A DNA stretch of 64,000 nucleotides from Lentzea tibetensis (lineage in GTDB: Bacteria > Actinomycetota > Actinomycetes > Mycobacteriales > Pseudonocardiaceae), in NCBI RefSeq assembly GCF_007845675.1, contig NZ_VOBR01000010.1, positions 224,787 to 288,786 of the forward strand, read 5' to 3'. A model generated the notes under the pieces. That model worked only from the letters and a program-made list of their open reading frames with translations, ran no database searches and was not told the DNA's origin. A program made the position numbers and the translations under genes. Of this stretch, positions 1 through 7,312 are shown in pieces. Each line of letters begins with the position of its first letter. The stretch's first letter is position 1.

Positions 1-1
1 C

Positions 2-130
2 ACCGACAAGGGCGACGACCTGCTCGCGCGGGCGCGTCCGACGCACGACGCCGTGCTCGGCGAGGCGCTGGACGAGGCGGCGGCGCTGCCGGAGCTCGCA
101 CCACTCGTGAGGGTGCTTTCAGGGCGGTGA
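2..130 (+). CDS. MarR-family regulator, C-terminal fragment
   Basis: Only the last 42 codons lie in the window; the 5' part is cut off by the left edge. The reading frame opens with TDKGDDLLARARPTHDA, which matches the end of the winged helix and the dimerisation helix of MarR regulators (usually LT-x-KG-x-x-LL then a long helix). The stop is 21 bases before the flavoprotein gene, so the two probably form one transcript. A MarR protein beside a flavin oxidoreductase pair often senses an aromatic or electrophilic ligand; that role is inference. Confidence is limited by the small visible part. Confidence 0.6.
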   Translation, partial: TDKGDDLLARARPTHDAVLGEALDEAAALPELAPLVRVLSGR

Positions 131-151
131 ACTTCCGAGCATGATCAGCGC

Positions 152-1246
152 GTGACCGACCTCATCGCCCTCATCCGCGCCGAAGCCCCCGAGGCCGAAG
201 CACGCCGCGCGCTCACCGAGCCGGTCGTCGCCGCGATCGTGGACGGCGGGCTGCACCGGCTGGTCAGCCCGAAGCGCTACGGCGGCGCGGAGATGGGCCT
301 GCCGGAGTGGAGCCGGACGATCCAGGAACTGTCCCGTGCGGACGGTTCCACCGGGTGGACCGTCATGACGACCTGCATCTCCGCGGCGCTCGCGTGGTAC
401 CTGCGCGCGGAGGGCGCGGACGAGGTGTTCGCCGACCCCCGTGCGGTCATCGCGGGCACGGCGGCGCCGGTCGGCCGCGGCGAGGTCGCGCCCGACGGCT
501 ACGTGATCAGCGGCCGCTGGGGCTGGGGCAGCGCGACGCCGCACAGCCAGTGGATCATCGGCAGCGCGCTCACCCCCGACGGCCCCCGGATGGCGGTCTA
601 CCGGCGCTCGGAGGTCGAGATACACGACACGTGGGACGCGGCGGGGCTGTGCGCGACGGGTTCGCACGAGTTCTCCGTCTCCGACGTGTTCGTCCCCGGT
701 CATCGCGCCGTCTGGCCCGCCACCGACGCGCCGGGCATCGACGGCCCCATCCCCGCCTTCCCGTACTTCGGTTTCCTCGCCGTCGGCGTCGCGTCGGTCG
801 GACTCGGCATCGCCCGCCGTGCCGTCGACGAGATCGAGGCGCTCGCGCTCGCGAAGACCCCTCAGCACACGACCACCCGCCTCGCCGAACAAACCGGCGC
901 GCAGATCGACGTCGCGCTGGCCGAGGCCAGGCTGTCGTCGGCGCGGGCGTTCCTGCGCGAGGAGCTGGAACGCTGCTGGGAGCTCGCGGTTTCGGGACAG
1001 CAAGTGCCGGCCGAGCCCCGCGGCAGGCTGCGGCTGGCATGCTCGCACGCGGCGGCGGAGGCCACCGAGGTCACCAGAACGGCGTTCGCGCTCGGCGGCG
1101 GCAGCGCGGTGTTCGCGTCGTCCGGGCTGCAGCGCTGCCTGCGCGACGCGGCCGTCGCGGCGCAGCACACCATCGTGTCGCGCCGGCTGTTCGAGACCTA
1201 TGCCAAGGTCCGGTTCGGCTTCGGACCCGACACGGCCCGATTCTGA
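152..1246 (+). CDS. Acyl-CoA-dehydrogenase-like flavoprotein (flavin-dependent monooxygenase type)
   Basis: A 364-residue protein with the acyl-CoA dehydrogenase fold: an N-terminal helical domain (about 1-100, with RYGGAEMGLPEW), a middle beta domain (about 105-215, with GYVISGRWGWGSA) and a C-terminal helical bundle. The GWGSATPHSQW stretch and the lack of an obvious acyl-CoA catalytic Glu resemble the group D flavin hydroxylases (HsaA/HpaB-like oxygenase components) more than true dehydrogenases. Those use reduced flavin supplied by a partner reductase; the nitroreductase 22 bases downstream could be that partner, which is inference. Starts at GTG just after the MarR stop. The substrate cannot be read from the sequence. 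Confidence 0.75.
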   Translation: MTDLIALIRAEAPEAEARRALTEPVVAAIVDGGLHRLVSPKRYGGAEMGLPEWSRTIQELSRADGSTGWTVMTTCISAALAWYLRAEGADEVFADPRAVIAGTAAPVGRGEVAPDGYVISGRWGWGSATPHSQWIIGSALTPDGPRMAVYRRSEVEIHDTWDAAGLCATGSHEFSVSDVFVPGHRAVWPATDAPGIDGPIPAFPYFGFLAVGVASVGLGIARRAVDEIEALALAKTPQHTTTRLAEQTGAQIDVALAEARLSSARAFLREELERCWELAVSGQQVPAEPRGRLRLACSHAAAEATEVTRTAFALGGGSAVFASSGLQRCLRDAAVAAQHTIVSRRLFETYAKVRFGFGPDTARF

Positions 1247-1268
1247 TCCTGATCCTGGGAAGGTTCTG

Positions 1269-1871
1269 ATGGACGCACTCGACGCGATCATGACGACGCG
1301 GGCGATCCGCAGGTTCACCACCGTCCCCGTCTCCGACGAGGACATCTGGACGTGCCTGCGCGCGGCCCAGCAGGCGCCGTCGGGTGGCAACCGCCAGGTG
1401 ACGAGGTACCTGGTCGTCACCGATCCGGACCTGCGCCGCGAGATCGGCGAGTACTACCGCAAGTCCTACGACACGTACACGGGCTCGCGCGTCGACACGA
1501 GCACGGACGCGACGTGGACGCGGATCAAGGCGTCAGCGCGGCACCTCGCGGACCACCTGGCGGACGTGCCGGTGCTGGTGTTCTTCCTCATGCCCGCCGA
1601 CCGGCCGGGCAACGCCGTCGACATCGGCCCGCTGACCGCGTCGGTGTACCCGGCGGTGCAGAACTTCTGCCTGGCCGCCAGGACGCTGGGCCTCGGGACG
1701 ACGCTGACCACGGTGATCCGGGCGCACCACGCGGAGGTGCTCGAACTGCTCGGCGTACCGGACGGCTACGAGGTCGCGGCGATGGTGCCGCTCGGTCATC
1801 CGACCGGCAGTTTCGGCGTGGCGAAGCGACGCGACGTCGCGGATGTCACCCGTTGGAACCAGTGGAGCTAG
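1269..1871 (+). CDS. Nitroreductase-family FMN oxidoreductase
   Basis: 200 residues. The N-terminal RAIRRF (11-16) and QAPSGGNRQ (near 36-44) are the FMN phosphate-contact motifs of the nitroreductase superfamily, and the C-terminal half has the GLGTTLTT helix typical of the fold. I chose ATG 1269, 22 bases after the flavoprotein stop; the frame stays open upstream only as antisense-like noise inside the previous gene. These proteins reduce nitro compounds, quinones or flavins with NAD(P)H in the cytoplasm. With its neighbours it forms a MarR - oxygenase - reductase set, suggesting a small redox or detoxification operon. The exact substrate is unknown. Confidence 0.85.
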   Translation: MDALDAIMTTRAIRRFTTVPVSDEDIWTCLRAAQQAPSGGNRQVTRYLVVTDPDLRREIGEYYRKSYDTYTGSRVDTSTDATWTRIKASARHLADHLADVPVLVFFLMPADRPGNAVDIGPLTASVYPAVQNFCLAARTLGLGTTLTTVIRAHHAEVLELLGVPDGYEVAAMVPLGHPTGSFGVAKRRDVADVTRWNQWS

Positions 1872-1881
1872 GCTCGCGGGC

Positions 1882-2679
1882 ATGCCGGACACGCAGTACG
1901 AAGACCTGCTCCGCCACGTGCTGGACACGGGTACGCGCAAGGAGGACCGCACCGGGACCGGGACGCGGTCGATCTTCGGCCACCAGCTGCGCTACCGGTT
2001 GTCCGACGGTTTTCCGCTGATCACGACCAAGAAGGTGCACTTCAAGTCGATCGCGTACGAGCTGCTGTGGTTCCTGCGCGGCGAGAGCAACGTGAAGTGG
2101 CTGCGGGACCAGGGCGTGACGATCTGGGACGAGTGGGCGTCGCCGTCCGGTGAGCTCGGCCCGGTGTACGGGGTGCAGTGGCGGTCGTGGCCCACCCCCG
2201 ACGGCGGGCACGTCGACCAGATCAGCGAGGTGCTGCACGCGTTGCGCACCAACCCGGACTCGCGGCGGATCATCGTGTCCGCGTGGAACGTCGGCGAGAT
2301 CGCGCAGATGGCGCTGCCGCCGTGCCACGCGTTCTTCCAGTTCTACGTCGCCGACGGGCGGCTGTCGTGCCAGCTGTACCAGCGCAGCGCGGACCTGTTC
2401 CTCGGCGTGCCGTTCAACATCGCGTCGTACGCGCTGCTGACGCACATGATCGCCCAGCAGGTCGGGCTCGAGGTCGGCGACTTCATCTGGACCGGCGGCG
2501 ACTGCCACGTCTACGACAACCACCAGGAGCAGGTGCGCGAGCAGCTGAGCCGCTCGGCGTACGAGTTCCCCCAGCTGAGGCTGCGTCAGGCCGCCACGCT
2601 GTTCGACTACTCCTACGAGGACTTCTCGGTCGAGGGCTACCGGCACCACCCGGCGATCAAGGCTCCGGTGGCGGTGTGA
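1882..2679 (+). CDS. thyA: Thymidylate synthase
   Basis: 265 residues, the normal length for ThyA. It converts dUMP and 5,10-methylene-THF to dTMP and DHF in the cytoplasm. The catalytic cysteine is C148 in [13 protein letters not shown], the RTGTGTRS phosphate loop is at 23-30, and the DCHVYDNH and C-terminal AIKAPVAV segments are conserved. ATG 1882 is preferred over an upstream in-frame start because ThyA proteins begin close to the [10 protein letters not shown] helix. Its stop overlaps the folA start by four bases, so synthase and DHF reductase are translationally coupled. Confidence 0.97.
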   Translation: MPDTQYEDLLRHVLDTGTRKEDRTGTGTRSIFGHQLRYRLSDGFPLITTKKVHFKSIAYELLWFLRGESNVKWLRDQGVTIWDEWASPSGELGPVYGVQWRSWPTPDGGHVDQISEVLHALRTNPDSRRIIVSAWNVGEIAQMALPPCHAFFQFYVADGRLSCQLYQRSADLFLGVPFNIASYALLTHMIAQQVGLEVGDFIWTGGDCHVYDNHQEQVREQLSRSAYEFPQLRLRQAATLFDYSYEDFSVEGYRHHPAIKAPVAV

Positions 2680-3140
2680 TCGGCCTGATTTGGGCGCAGT
2701 CCGCGAACGGCGTCATCGGCCGCGACGGCGCGATGCCGTGGCACCTGCCGGAGGACATGAAGCACTTCCGCGCGCTGACGAGCGGCACGACGGTGATCAT
2801 GGGCCGCCGCACGTGGGACTCGCTGCCTTCTCGTTTCCGCCCGCTGCCTGACCGCCGCAACATCGTGCTGACCCGGCAGAAGCGCCTGTTCGAGGGCGCT
2901 GACGCGTTCTCGTCGCTGGACGAGGCGCTGGCGTCGGTGACCGGCGACGTCTGGGTGATCGGCGGCGCGGCCGTGTACGAGGCGGCACTGCCGTTCGCGG
3001 ACACCGTCGTCGTCACCGAGCTGAAGGAGTCCTTCGAGGGCGACACCTTCGCGCCCGCTGTCTCACGGCCGGTCGAGTCCGAGTCCGAGTGGCTGGAGTC
3101 GAAGACCGGCCTGCACTACCGGTTCGTCAGGTACTCCTGA
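2676..3140 (+). CDS. folA: Dihydrofolate reductase
   Basis: 154 residues, GTG start inside the thyA stop (GTGA overlap). It regenerates tetrahydrofolate from the DHF made by ThyA, using NADPH. Visible motifs are [17 protein letters not shown], the PW-x-LPED loop with substrate-binding D27, the GRRTWDSLP cofactor motif and [12 protein letters not shown] near 107. Length and motifs match bacterial chromosomal DHFR. The 3' end overlaps the convergent YjbR gene by 25 bases. Confidence 0.97.
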   Translation: MIGLIWAQSANGVIGRDGAMPWHLPEDMKHFRALTSGTTVIMGRRTWDSLPSRFRPLPDRRNIVLTRQKRLFEGADAFSSLDEALASVTGDVWVIGGAAVYEAALPFADTVVVTELKESFEGDTFAPAVSRPVESESEWLESKTGLHYRFVRYS

Positions 3141-3487
3141 GCCAGCCGCTTCGGCGCGCGGTGCAGCCAGGCCTCGATGATCAGCTCCTCCAGGTCACCG
3201 ACCGCGATCTCGTCCAGCCACACCAGCACCGCCGGGTAGCCGTCGAAGTGCGGCGTGGTGAAGCAGCCCGTGATCTCGGCGAGCGCGGCCTCCTTGGCGC
3301 CCAGGTCGGGCACCCAGAGGCCGAGCACCGGCCCGCCCTGCTCGGTCAGCCCGAGCGCCTTCAGGTCGGACTTGCGCAGCGGGCGTTCCCAGGCGAGCGA
3401 CTTCTTCCTGACCGCCCACTTGCCGTCCTGCTCCGTCACGTCCGGCAGGCCGGTCGCGATGCGGCTCACGTCGTCCCAGGTGGCCAT
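3116..3487 (-). CDS. MmcQ/YjbR-family protein
   Basis: 123 residues of the YjbR (CyaY-like fold) family: an N-terminal ATWDDVSRIATGLPDVTE helix, the KWAVRKKSLAWERPL strand region and a C-terminal [13 protein letters not shown] helix. The biochemical role of the family is unresolved; DNA binding has been proposed from its fold. It overlaps the folA 3' end by 25 bases tail-to-tail and lies 10 bases after the PAC2 gene on the same strand, so it is probably co-transcribed with it. Confidence 0.8.
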   Translation of the reverse strand: MATWDDVSRIATGLPDVTEQDGKWAVRKKSLAWERPLRKSDLKALGLTEQGGPVLGLWVPDLGAKEAALAEITGCFTTPHFDGYPAVLVWLDEIAVGDLEELIIEAWLHRAPKRLAQEYLTNR

Positions 3488-3497
3488 GGGGCACCTT

Positions 3498-4388
3498 TCA
3501 GAGGTGGTCCGGCGGGCGCTGCTGCTCGGCGAGGAACCGCTCGAACTCGGCGCCCAGCTCGTCGGCGCTCGGGATGTCCGTCCCGACGGTCTGGATGAAC
3601 GCGTCGTACTGCCGCTCCAGCGCCTCGACGACCTGGGCGACCTCCTCCGACTCCGCGACCTGCCGGTGGATCTCGGCGTCGGTGCGCTGCGCGGCGGTGA
3701 GCAGCGGGTCCGCGGTGAGCGACAGCCCGGACGCCCGCGACACCGCGTCCAGCAGCGTCACCGCGGCCGTCGGGTAGTTCGACTGCGCCAGGTAGTGCGG
3801 CACCTGCGCGGCGAAGCCCATCGCGTCCTGGCCGGCCTCGCCGAGCCGCATCTCCAGCAGCCCGGCGATGTTGCCCGGCACCTGCACCCGGTTGAAGAAC
3901 GGCTGGTACTCGGCCACCAGCTCGGTGCGCGTGGCGTGCCCGATGACGCTGAGCGGCCGCGTGTGCGGCACGCCCATCGGCACGCCGTGGAACCCGACGG
4001 TGAGGCGCACGCCCCACCGTTCGACCAGCGACCGGACCGCCAGCACGAACCGCTCCCACTGCCGGTCCGGCTCGGGGCCGGTCATCAGCAGGAACGGGGT
4101 GCCCGCGGTGTCGTGCAGCAGGTGGACCACCAGCTGCGGCGTCGCGTAGTCCTCCCAGTGGTCCGTCGCGTAGGTCATCAGCGGCCTGCGGGACCGGTAG
4201 TCGATGAGGTCGTCGACGTCGAACCGGGCGATCACCCGGTGCTCGTGCGTCGCGAGCAGGTGCTCGGCGAGCAGCCGCCCGGCCGCCCCGGCGTCCATGA
4301 ACCCGTCGAAGTGATGCAGCAGCACCGATCCGGTCAGGTCAGGGACCTCGGAGTCGACCTCGTACAGGTTCTCCGGATCGTGCACCAT
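3498..4388 (-). CDS. PAC2-family protein (proteasome-assembly-chaperone-like fold)
   Basis: 296 residues. The PAC2 fold is visible as the VLLHHFDGFMDAGAAGRLLAEHLL start, the VGFHGVPMGVPHTRP stretch, and the PGNIAGLLEMRLGEAG and VPHYLAQSNYPTAAVTLL segments, followed by a C-terminal helical tail rich in Glu. Actinobacterial PAC2 proteins are common and their link to proteasome assembly is unproven. ATG 4388 overlaps the +1 region of the divergent DUF4230 gene. It is followed by the YjbR gene on the same strand. Confidence 0.85.
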   Translation of the reverse strand: MVHDPENLYEVDSEVPDLTGSVLLHHFDGFMDAGAAGRLLAEHLLATHEHRVIARFDVDDLIDYRSRRPLMTYATDHWEDYATPQLVVHLLHDTAGTPFLLMTGPEPDRQWERFVLAVRSLVERWGVRLTVGFHGVPMGVPHTRPLSVIGHATRTELVAEYQPFFNRVQVPGNIAGLLEMRLGEAGQDAMGFAAQVPHYLAQSNYPTAAVTLLDAVSRASGLSLTADPLLTAAQRTDAEIHRQVAESEEVAQVVEALERQYDAFIQTVGTDIPSADELGAEFERFLAEQQRPPDHL

Positions 4389-4488
4389 GCCTCCTACTTC
4401 GTTCGCCTTCGTACCAAGCCAACCAGATGAGGGCCGGATTCCTTCCGAGCGGGGTGTCGGAACTCAGGTTCGAGGGTATTCCGCCGAC

Positions 4489-5103
4489 ATGAGTCGGCGC
4501 TGGGTCAAGCTCGCGTTGGTGTTCACCGCTGTGCTGGTTCTGCTCGCAGGGACCTTGCAGCTGACCGTCGGACTTCCCCAGTTCGGCACCGAGACCGTCG
4601 ACCGCAGCCAGCCAGCCGTGCTGAAGGCGCTGCGCGACCTCAGCCAGTTCCACGCGGCGGCGGGTGACTACCAGGTCGTGCTGGACATCGAGCAGGACGT
4701 GAAGTGGGTGCCCGCCGCGCTGGCAGGCTCGCGCACGCTGTTCGTCGCCGCCGGGTCGGTCAACGCCTACGTCGACTTCGGGTCGCTGGCCGAGGACGGG
4801 CTGGTGATGTCGCCGGACCGCAAGTCCGTCGAGGTGCGGCTGCCTCCGGCGCGGCTGGACAAGCCGAACATCGACCACGAGCGCAGCTACGTGTTCAGCC
4901 AGGAGCGCGGTCTGGTCGACCGGCTCAACGCGGTCGTCGAGACACCGGACCAGGGCCGGTTCTACGTGGCGGCCGAGGAACGGATCGCGCGGGCGGCCAC
5001 CGAGTCCGGGCTCACCGACCGCGCGCGGGACAACACGCGGTCGATGCTCACCGGAATGCTCCAGGCGCTGGGTTTCCAAGTGACGATCAAGACTGAAGAC
5101 TGA
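4489..5103 (+). CDS. DUF4230 membrane-anchored protein
   Basis: 204 residues: a short basic start (MSRRWVK), one membrane helix (about 8-28), then an extracytoplasmic domain with the DUF4230 pattern (VLKALRDLSQFHAAAGDYQV, then ERGLVDRL and a C-terminal LGFQVTIK strand). The function of this family is unknown. Start ATG 4489 is chosen because it directly precedes the basic-hydrophobic segment; an earlier in-frame ATG at 4387 would add an unrelated leader overlapping the divergent gene. It is followed after 4 bases by the TIM-barrel protein gene. Confidence 0.75.
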   Translation: MSRRWVKLALVFTAVLVLLAGTLQLTVGLPQFGTETVDRSQPAVLKALRDLSQFHAAAGDYQVVLDIEQDVKWVPAALAGSRTLFVAAGSVNAYVDFGSLAEDGLVMSPDRKSVEVRLPPARLDKPNIDHERSYVFSQERGLVDRLNAVVETPDQGRFYVAAEERIARAATESGLTDRARDNTRSMLTGMLQALGFQVTIKTED

Positions 5104-5107
5104 TCCG

Positions 5108-6187
5108 GTGAGCAAACTCCTGGGGGTCAAGGCGTACGGCTACGACTGGTGTTCCTCGATGAGCGTTGCCGAAGCCGCGGACACCATGGTGCGCCAGGGC
5201 ATCGACTGGGCGTTGGTGCAGAACCAGATCGACCCGCTGCCCGGTAGCGCCGTCTCCCAGTTGCCGCCCGCCGGTTCGTACACGGACAGCGCTTTCCGCG
5301 ACGCGCTCGGGTCGCGCGGTGTGCGCGTCTTCCAGTCGACGTCGGTGTTCTTCGACCCCGCCGGGTTCGCCTCACGTCCTGACCTGCGGCCCGTGGACCA
5401 GCACGGGCGGGTGTTCGAGCCGTTCGGGTGGTACGTCGGCGTGTGCCCGTCGGACCAGTCCTACCTGGCGCGCAAGGCCGATCTCATCGCGTCCGTGGTG
5501 TCGTCGTTGCGGCCGGACGGGATCTTCCTGTCGTTCATCAGGTTTCCGGGGTTCTGGGAGCTGTGGATGCCCGACACCCCGCGTTCGTCGGTTGCGGAGT
5601 ACTGCTTCTGCGCTCGCTGCCTGGACCGGTTCGCGGTGGAGACGGGGCACGACACCCGTGACGTGCGCACGATTCTCCACGAGCTGCGGGATGCTTGGAC
5701 CTCGTGGAAGTGCTCGCTGATCGCTTCCGCTGCCGGGGTGTTGCGTTCGGCCGCTCTCGAGGTGGATCCGACGATCACGGTGGTGCTCAACGGTTTCGGC
5801 CTGGGTTCCGGCGACTTCGGGAACGCCGTCGAGGAGGTGCTGGGCCAGCGGTTCGCCGACCTGGACCCGTACATCGACCACTACGAGCTGATGTTCTACT
5901 TCCAGATCCAGCGGCGCTCGCCGTACTCGTACGTCGCCGACCGGATCGCCGAGGCGCGGGCTTCGACCTCACGCACCCTGCTGGCCTGTTTGCAGGGTGG
6001 TGCCGAGTACCTGGAGCCTTCGTACGCTTCTGGCGGGCGGAAGCGTTCGATCACCGACGAGGACTTCCGCGCCGCTCTGCGAGGCAGCGCGGAAGCCGAC
6101 GGTGTGCTCGTGTACTCGTGGCCGGACCTGCTGGCTGATCCCTCGCGGGTGGTCGCGTTGCTGGACTACAAGAACGGCCTGCTCTAG
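5108..6187 (+). CDS. Putative TIM-barrel glycoside-hydrolase-like protein
   Basis: 359 residues, GTG start 4 bases after the DUF4230 stop, no signal peptide. The pattern of VKAYGYDW, the GVRVFQSTSVFF strand, the PFGWYVGVCPSDQSYLARKADLI segment, DGIFLSFIRFPGFWELW and a Cys pair in YCFCARCLDRF resembles the hypothetical glycosyl hydrolase (GHL6/DUF4015-like) TIM barrels, where a sugar-binding pocket is expected. No catalytic pair can be named with confidence. Being cytoplasmic, it could act on imported oligosaccharides. It overlaps the convergent secreted barrel-like gene by 4 bases. Confidence 0.5.
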   Translation: MSKLLGVKAYGYDWCSSMSVAEAADTMVRQGIDWALVQNQIDPLPGSAVSQLPPAGSYTDSAFRDALGSRGVRVFQSTSVFFDPAGFASRPDLRPVDQHGRVFEPFGWYVGVCPSDQSYLARKADLIASVVSSLRPDGIFLSFIRFPGFWELWMPDTPRSSVAEYCFCARCLDRFAVETGHDTRDVRTILHELRDAWTSWKCSLIASAAGVLRSAALEVDPTITVVLNGFGLGSGDFGNAVEEVLGQRFADLDPYIDHYELMFYFQIQRRSPYSYVADRIAEARASTSRTLLACLQGGAEYLEPSYASGGRKRSITDEDFRAALRGSAEADGVLVYSWPDLLADPSRVVALLDYKNGLL

Positions 6188-7038
6188 AGATCTTTGAGTG
6201 AGAAGTCGACCCAGACCGTGCCCCAGGTGGTCTGCCGCGTCACCTGCGCCATGGCGTCGCCGATGGTCTTGGCGTAGGGCTTGGCGAGCTTGCCCCACCA
6301 CTTCTTGTCCGACTGGTAGCCGTACTGGTAGAGCACCGGGCTCGGGTAGAACGTGTCCGCCCAGATCTTGAACTCGGCGACGAACCCCTCCAGCGTCTCG
6401 AAGAACTGGCTGTCGTTGGTGAACCTGATGTCACCGCGGTAGGTGGGCGGCATCCACTTGGGGTCGTAGTGCTTGAGCATCAGGCTCAGCCTCTGGTCGT
6501 GCCCCTTGATCTTCTGCTCCCACCGCTGGGCCACGTCATCCGGTACCGGCTGCCCGCAGTCCTCGCAGACGCCCTGGTACCACTCGACGTCGACCTGGAT
6601 CCCCTGGACGCTCGGGTGGCGCTTGTAGCGGTTCAGCGCGAGGTCGACGAGCTGGTCGACGCTGGCGAAGCCGGGTTCGAGGCTGAGCCACACCTTCATG
6701 CCGGTGTCGTCGAAGTGCTTCAGGTACTTCTCGTGCTTGTCCGAGCTCTGGAAGGTGATGTTCGGGTAGCTCTGGTTGTCCGGCTTGGGGAACTCGACCT
6801 TCATGCCGCGCCCGTTGAGCGCGCCGACGTTCCACAGCCCGATGCCGGTGGCACCGGGGAAGTAGCCCTTCATCTTGTTCATGTAGCCCGACCAGGTGCC
6901 CGGCTGCGGGAATCCGCCACCGGGCCCGTACGGCGACGACCGCACACCCGCCCACGTGGGGCCTGCCGGCTCTTGGGCTTGGGCTGGTGTGCAGATCAGG
7001 CTCGTGAGAAGGAGGACCACCGAGAGGATCACACGCAT
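6184..7038 (-). CDS. Secreted protein of TIM-barrel hydrolase-like type, function unknown
   Basis: 284 residues with a clear Sec signal peptide (MRVILSVVLLLTSLICTPAQA, cut near residue 21). Mature motifs: TGIGLWNVGAL, KHFDDTGMKVWLSLEPGF, VQGIQVDVEWYQGVCEDCG and a C-terminal TWGTVWVDFSLKDL. The order (KVWLSLEPG, then VDVEWY) resembles a (beta/alpha)8 barrel with an acidic pair at strand ends, so a glycosidase-like activity is possible but not shown. ATG 7038 has an AGGAGA ribosome site. It is tail-to-tail with another barrel-like gene, and an inverted repeat 23 bases upstream may be its operator. Confidence 0.55.
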   Translation of the reverse strand: MRVILSVVLLLTSLICTPAQAQEPAGPTWAGVRSSPYGPGGGFPQPGTWSGYMNKMKGYFPGATGIGLWNVGALNGRGMKVEFPKPDNQSYPNITFQSSDKHEKYLKHFDDTGMKVWLSLEPGFASVDQLVDLALNRYKRHPSVQGIQVDVEWYQGVCEDCGQPVPDDVAQRWEQKIKGHDQRLSLMLKHYDPKWMPPTYRGDIRFTNDSQFFETLEGFVAEFKIWADTFYPSPVLYQYGYQSDKKWWGKLAKPYAKTIGDAMAQVTRQTTWGTVWVDFSLKDL

Positions 7039-7060
7039 CTCGATCTCCTAGCGCAGGTTT

Positions 7061-7075
7061 GTAAAGACTCTTTAC
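7061..7075. promoter_or_regulatory. Inverted repeat, candidate operator
   Basis: Arms GTAAAG and CTTTAC around ACT, with flanking GCAGG/CCTGC extending it imperfectly. It lies 23-37 bases upstream of the secreted barrel-like gene start, where a repressor would block transcription. The binding protein is unknown. Confidence 0.4.
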
Positions 7076-7297
7076 CTGCGGCGGTGTCCCGAACGTACCG
7101 CTTCGTCTGGTTCAGGGGAATGGCCGGGACGTTTTCCCAGGTCGGCTTCGTTTTGGTGTGATCAACGGCCCGTTCACGCGACTTGTCGTGGCACCGGAAG
7201 CAACCTCGTGCGTCCCGCAAAAAGGAAGCGCGGGGAGGCGGCCGGCGAGTTGTCCACAGGTTCACGCTCGAACCCGAACCGGATCTCCCGGCCCGGC

Positions 7298-7312
7298 TAA
7301 TATCCGGATGTG
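7298..7312 (+). promoter_or_regulatory. Leaderless promoter -10 for the Ser/Thr kinase gene
   Basis: TAATAT at 7298-7303 ends six bases before the GTG at 7310, so transcription would begin at the start codon. There is no Shine-Dalgarno sequence. This decides GTG 7310 as the start. Confidence 0.5.
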
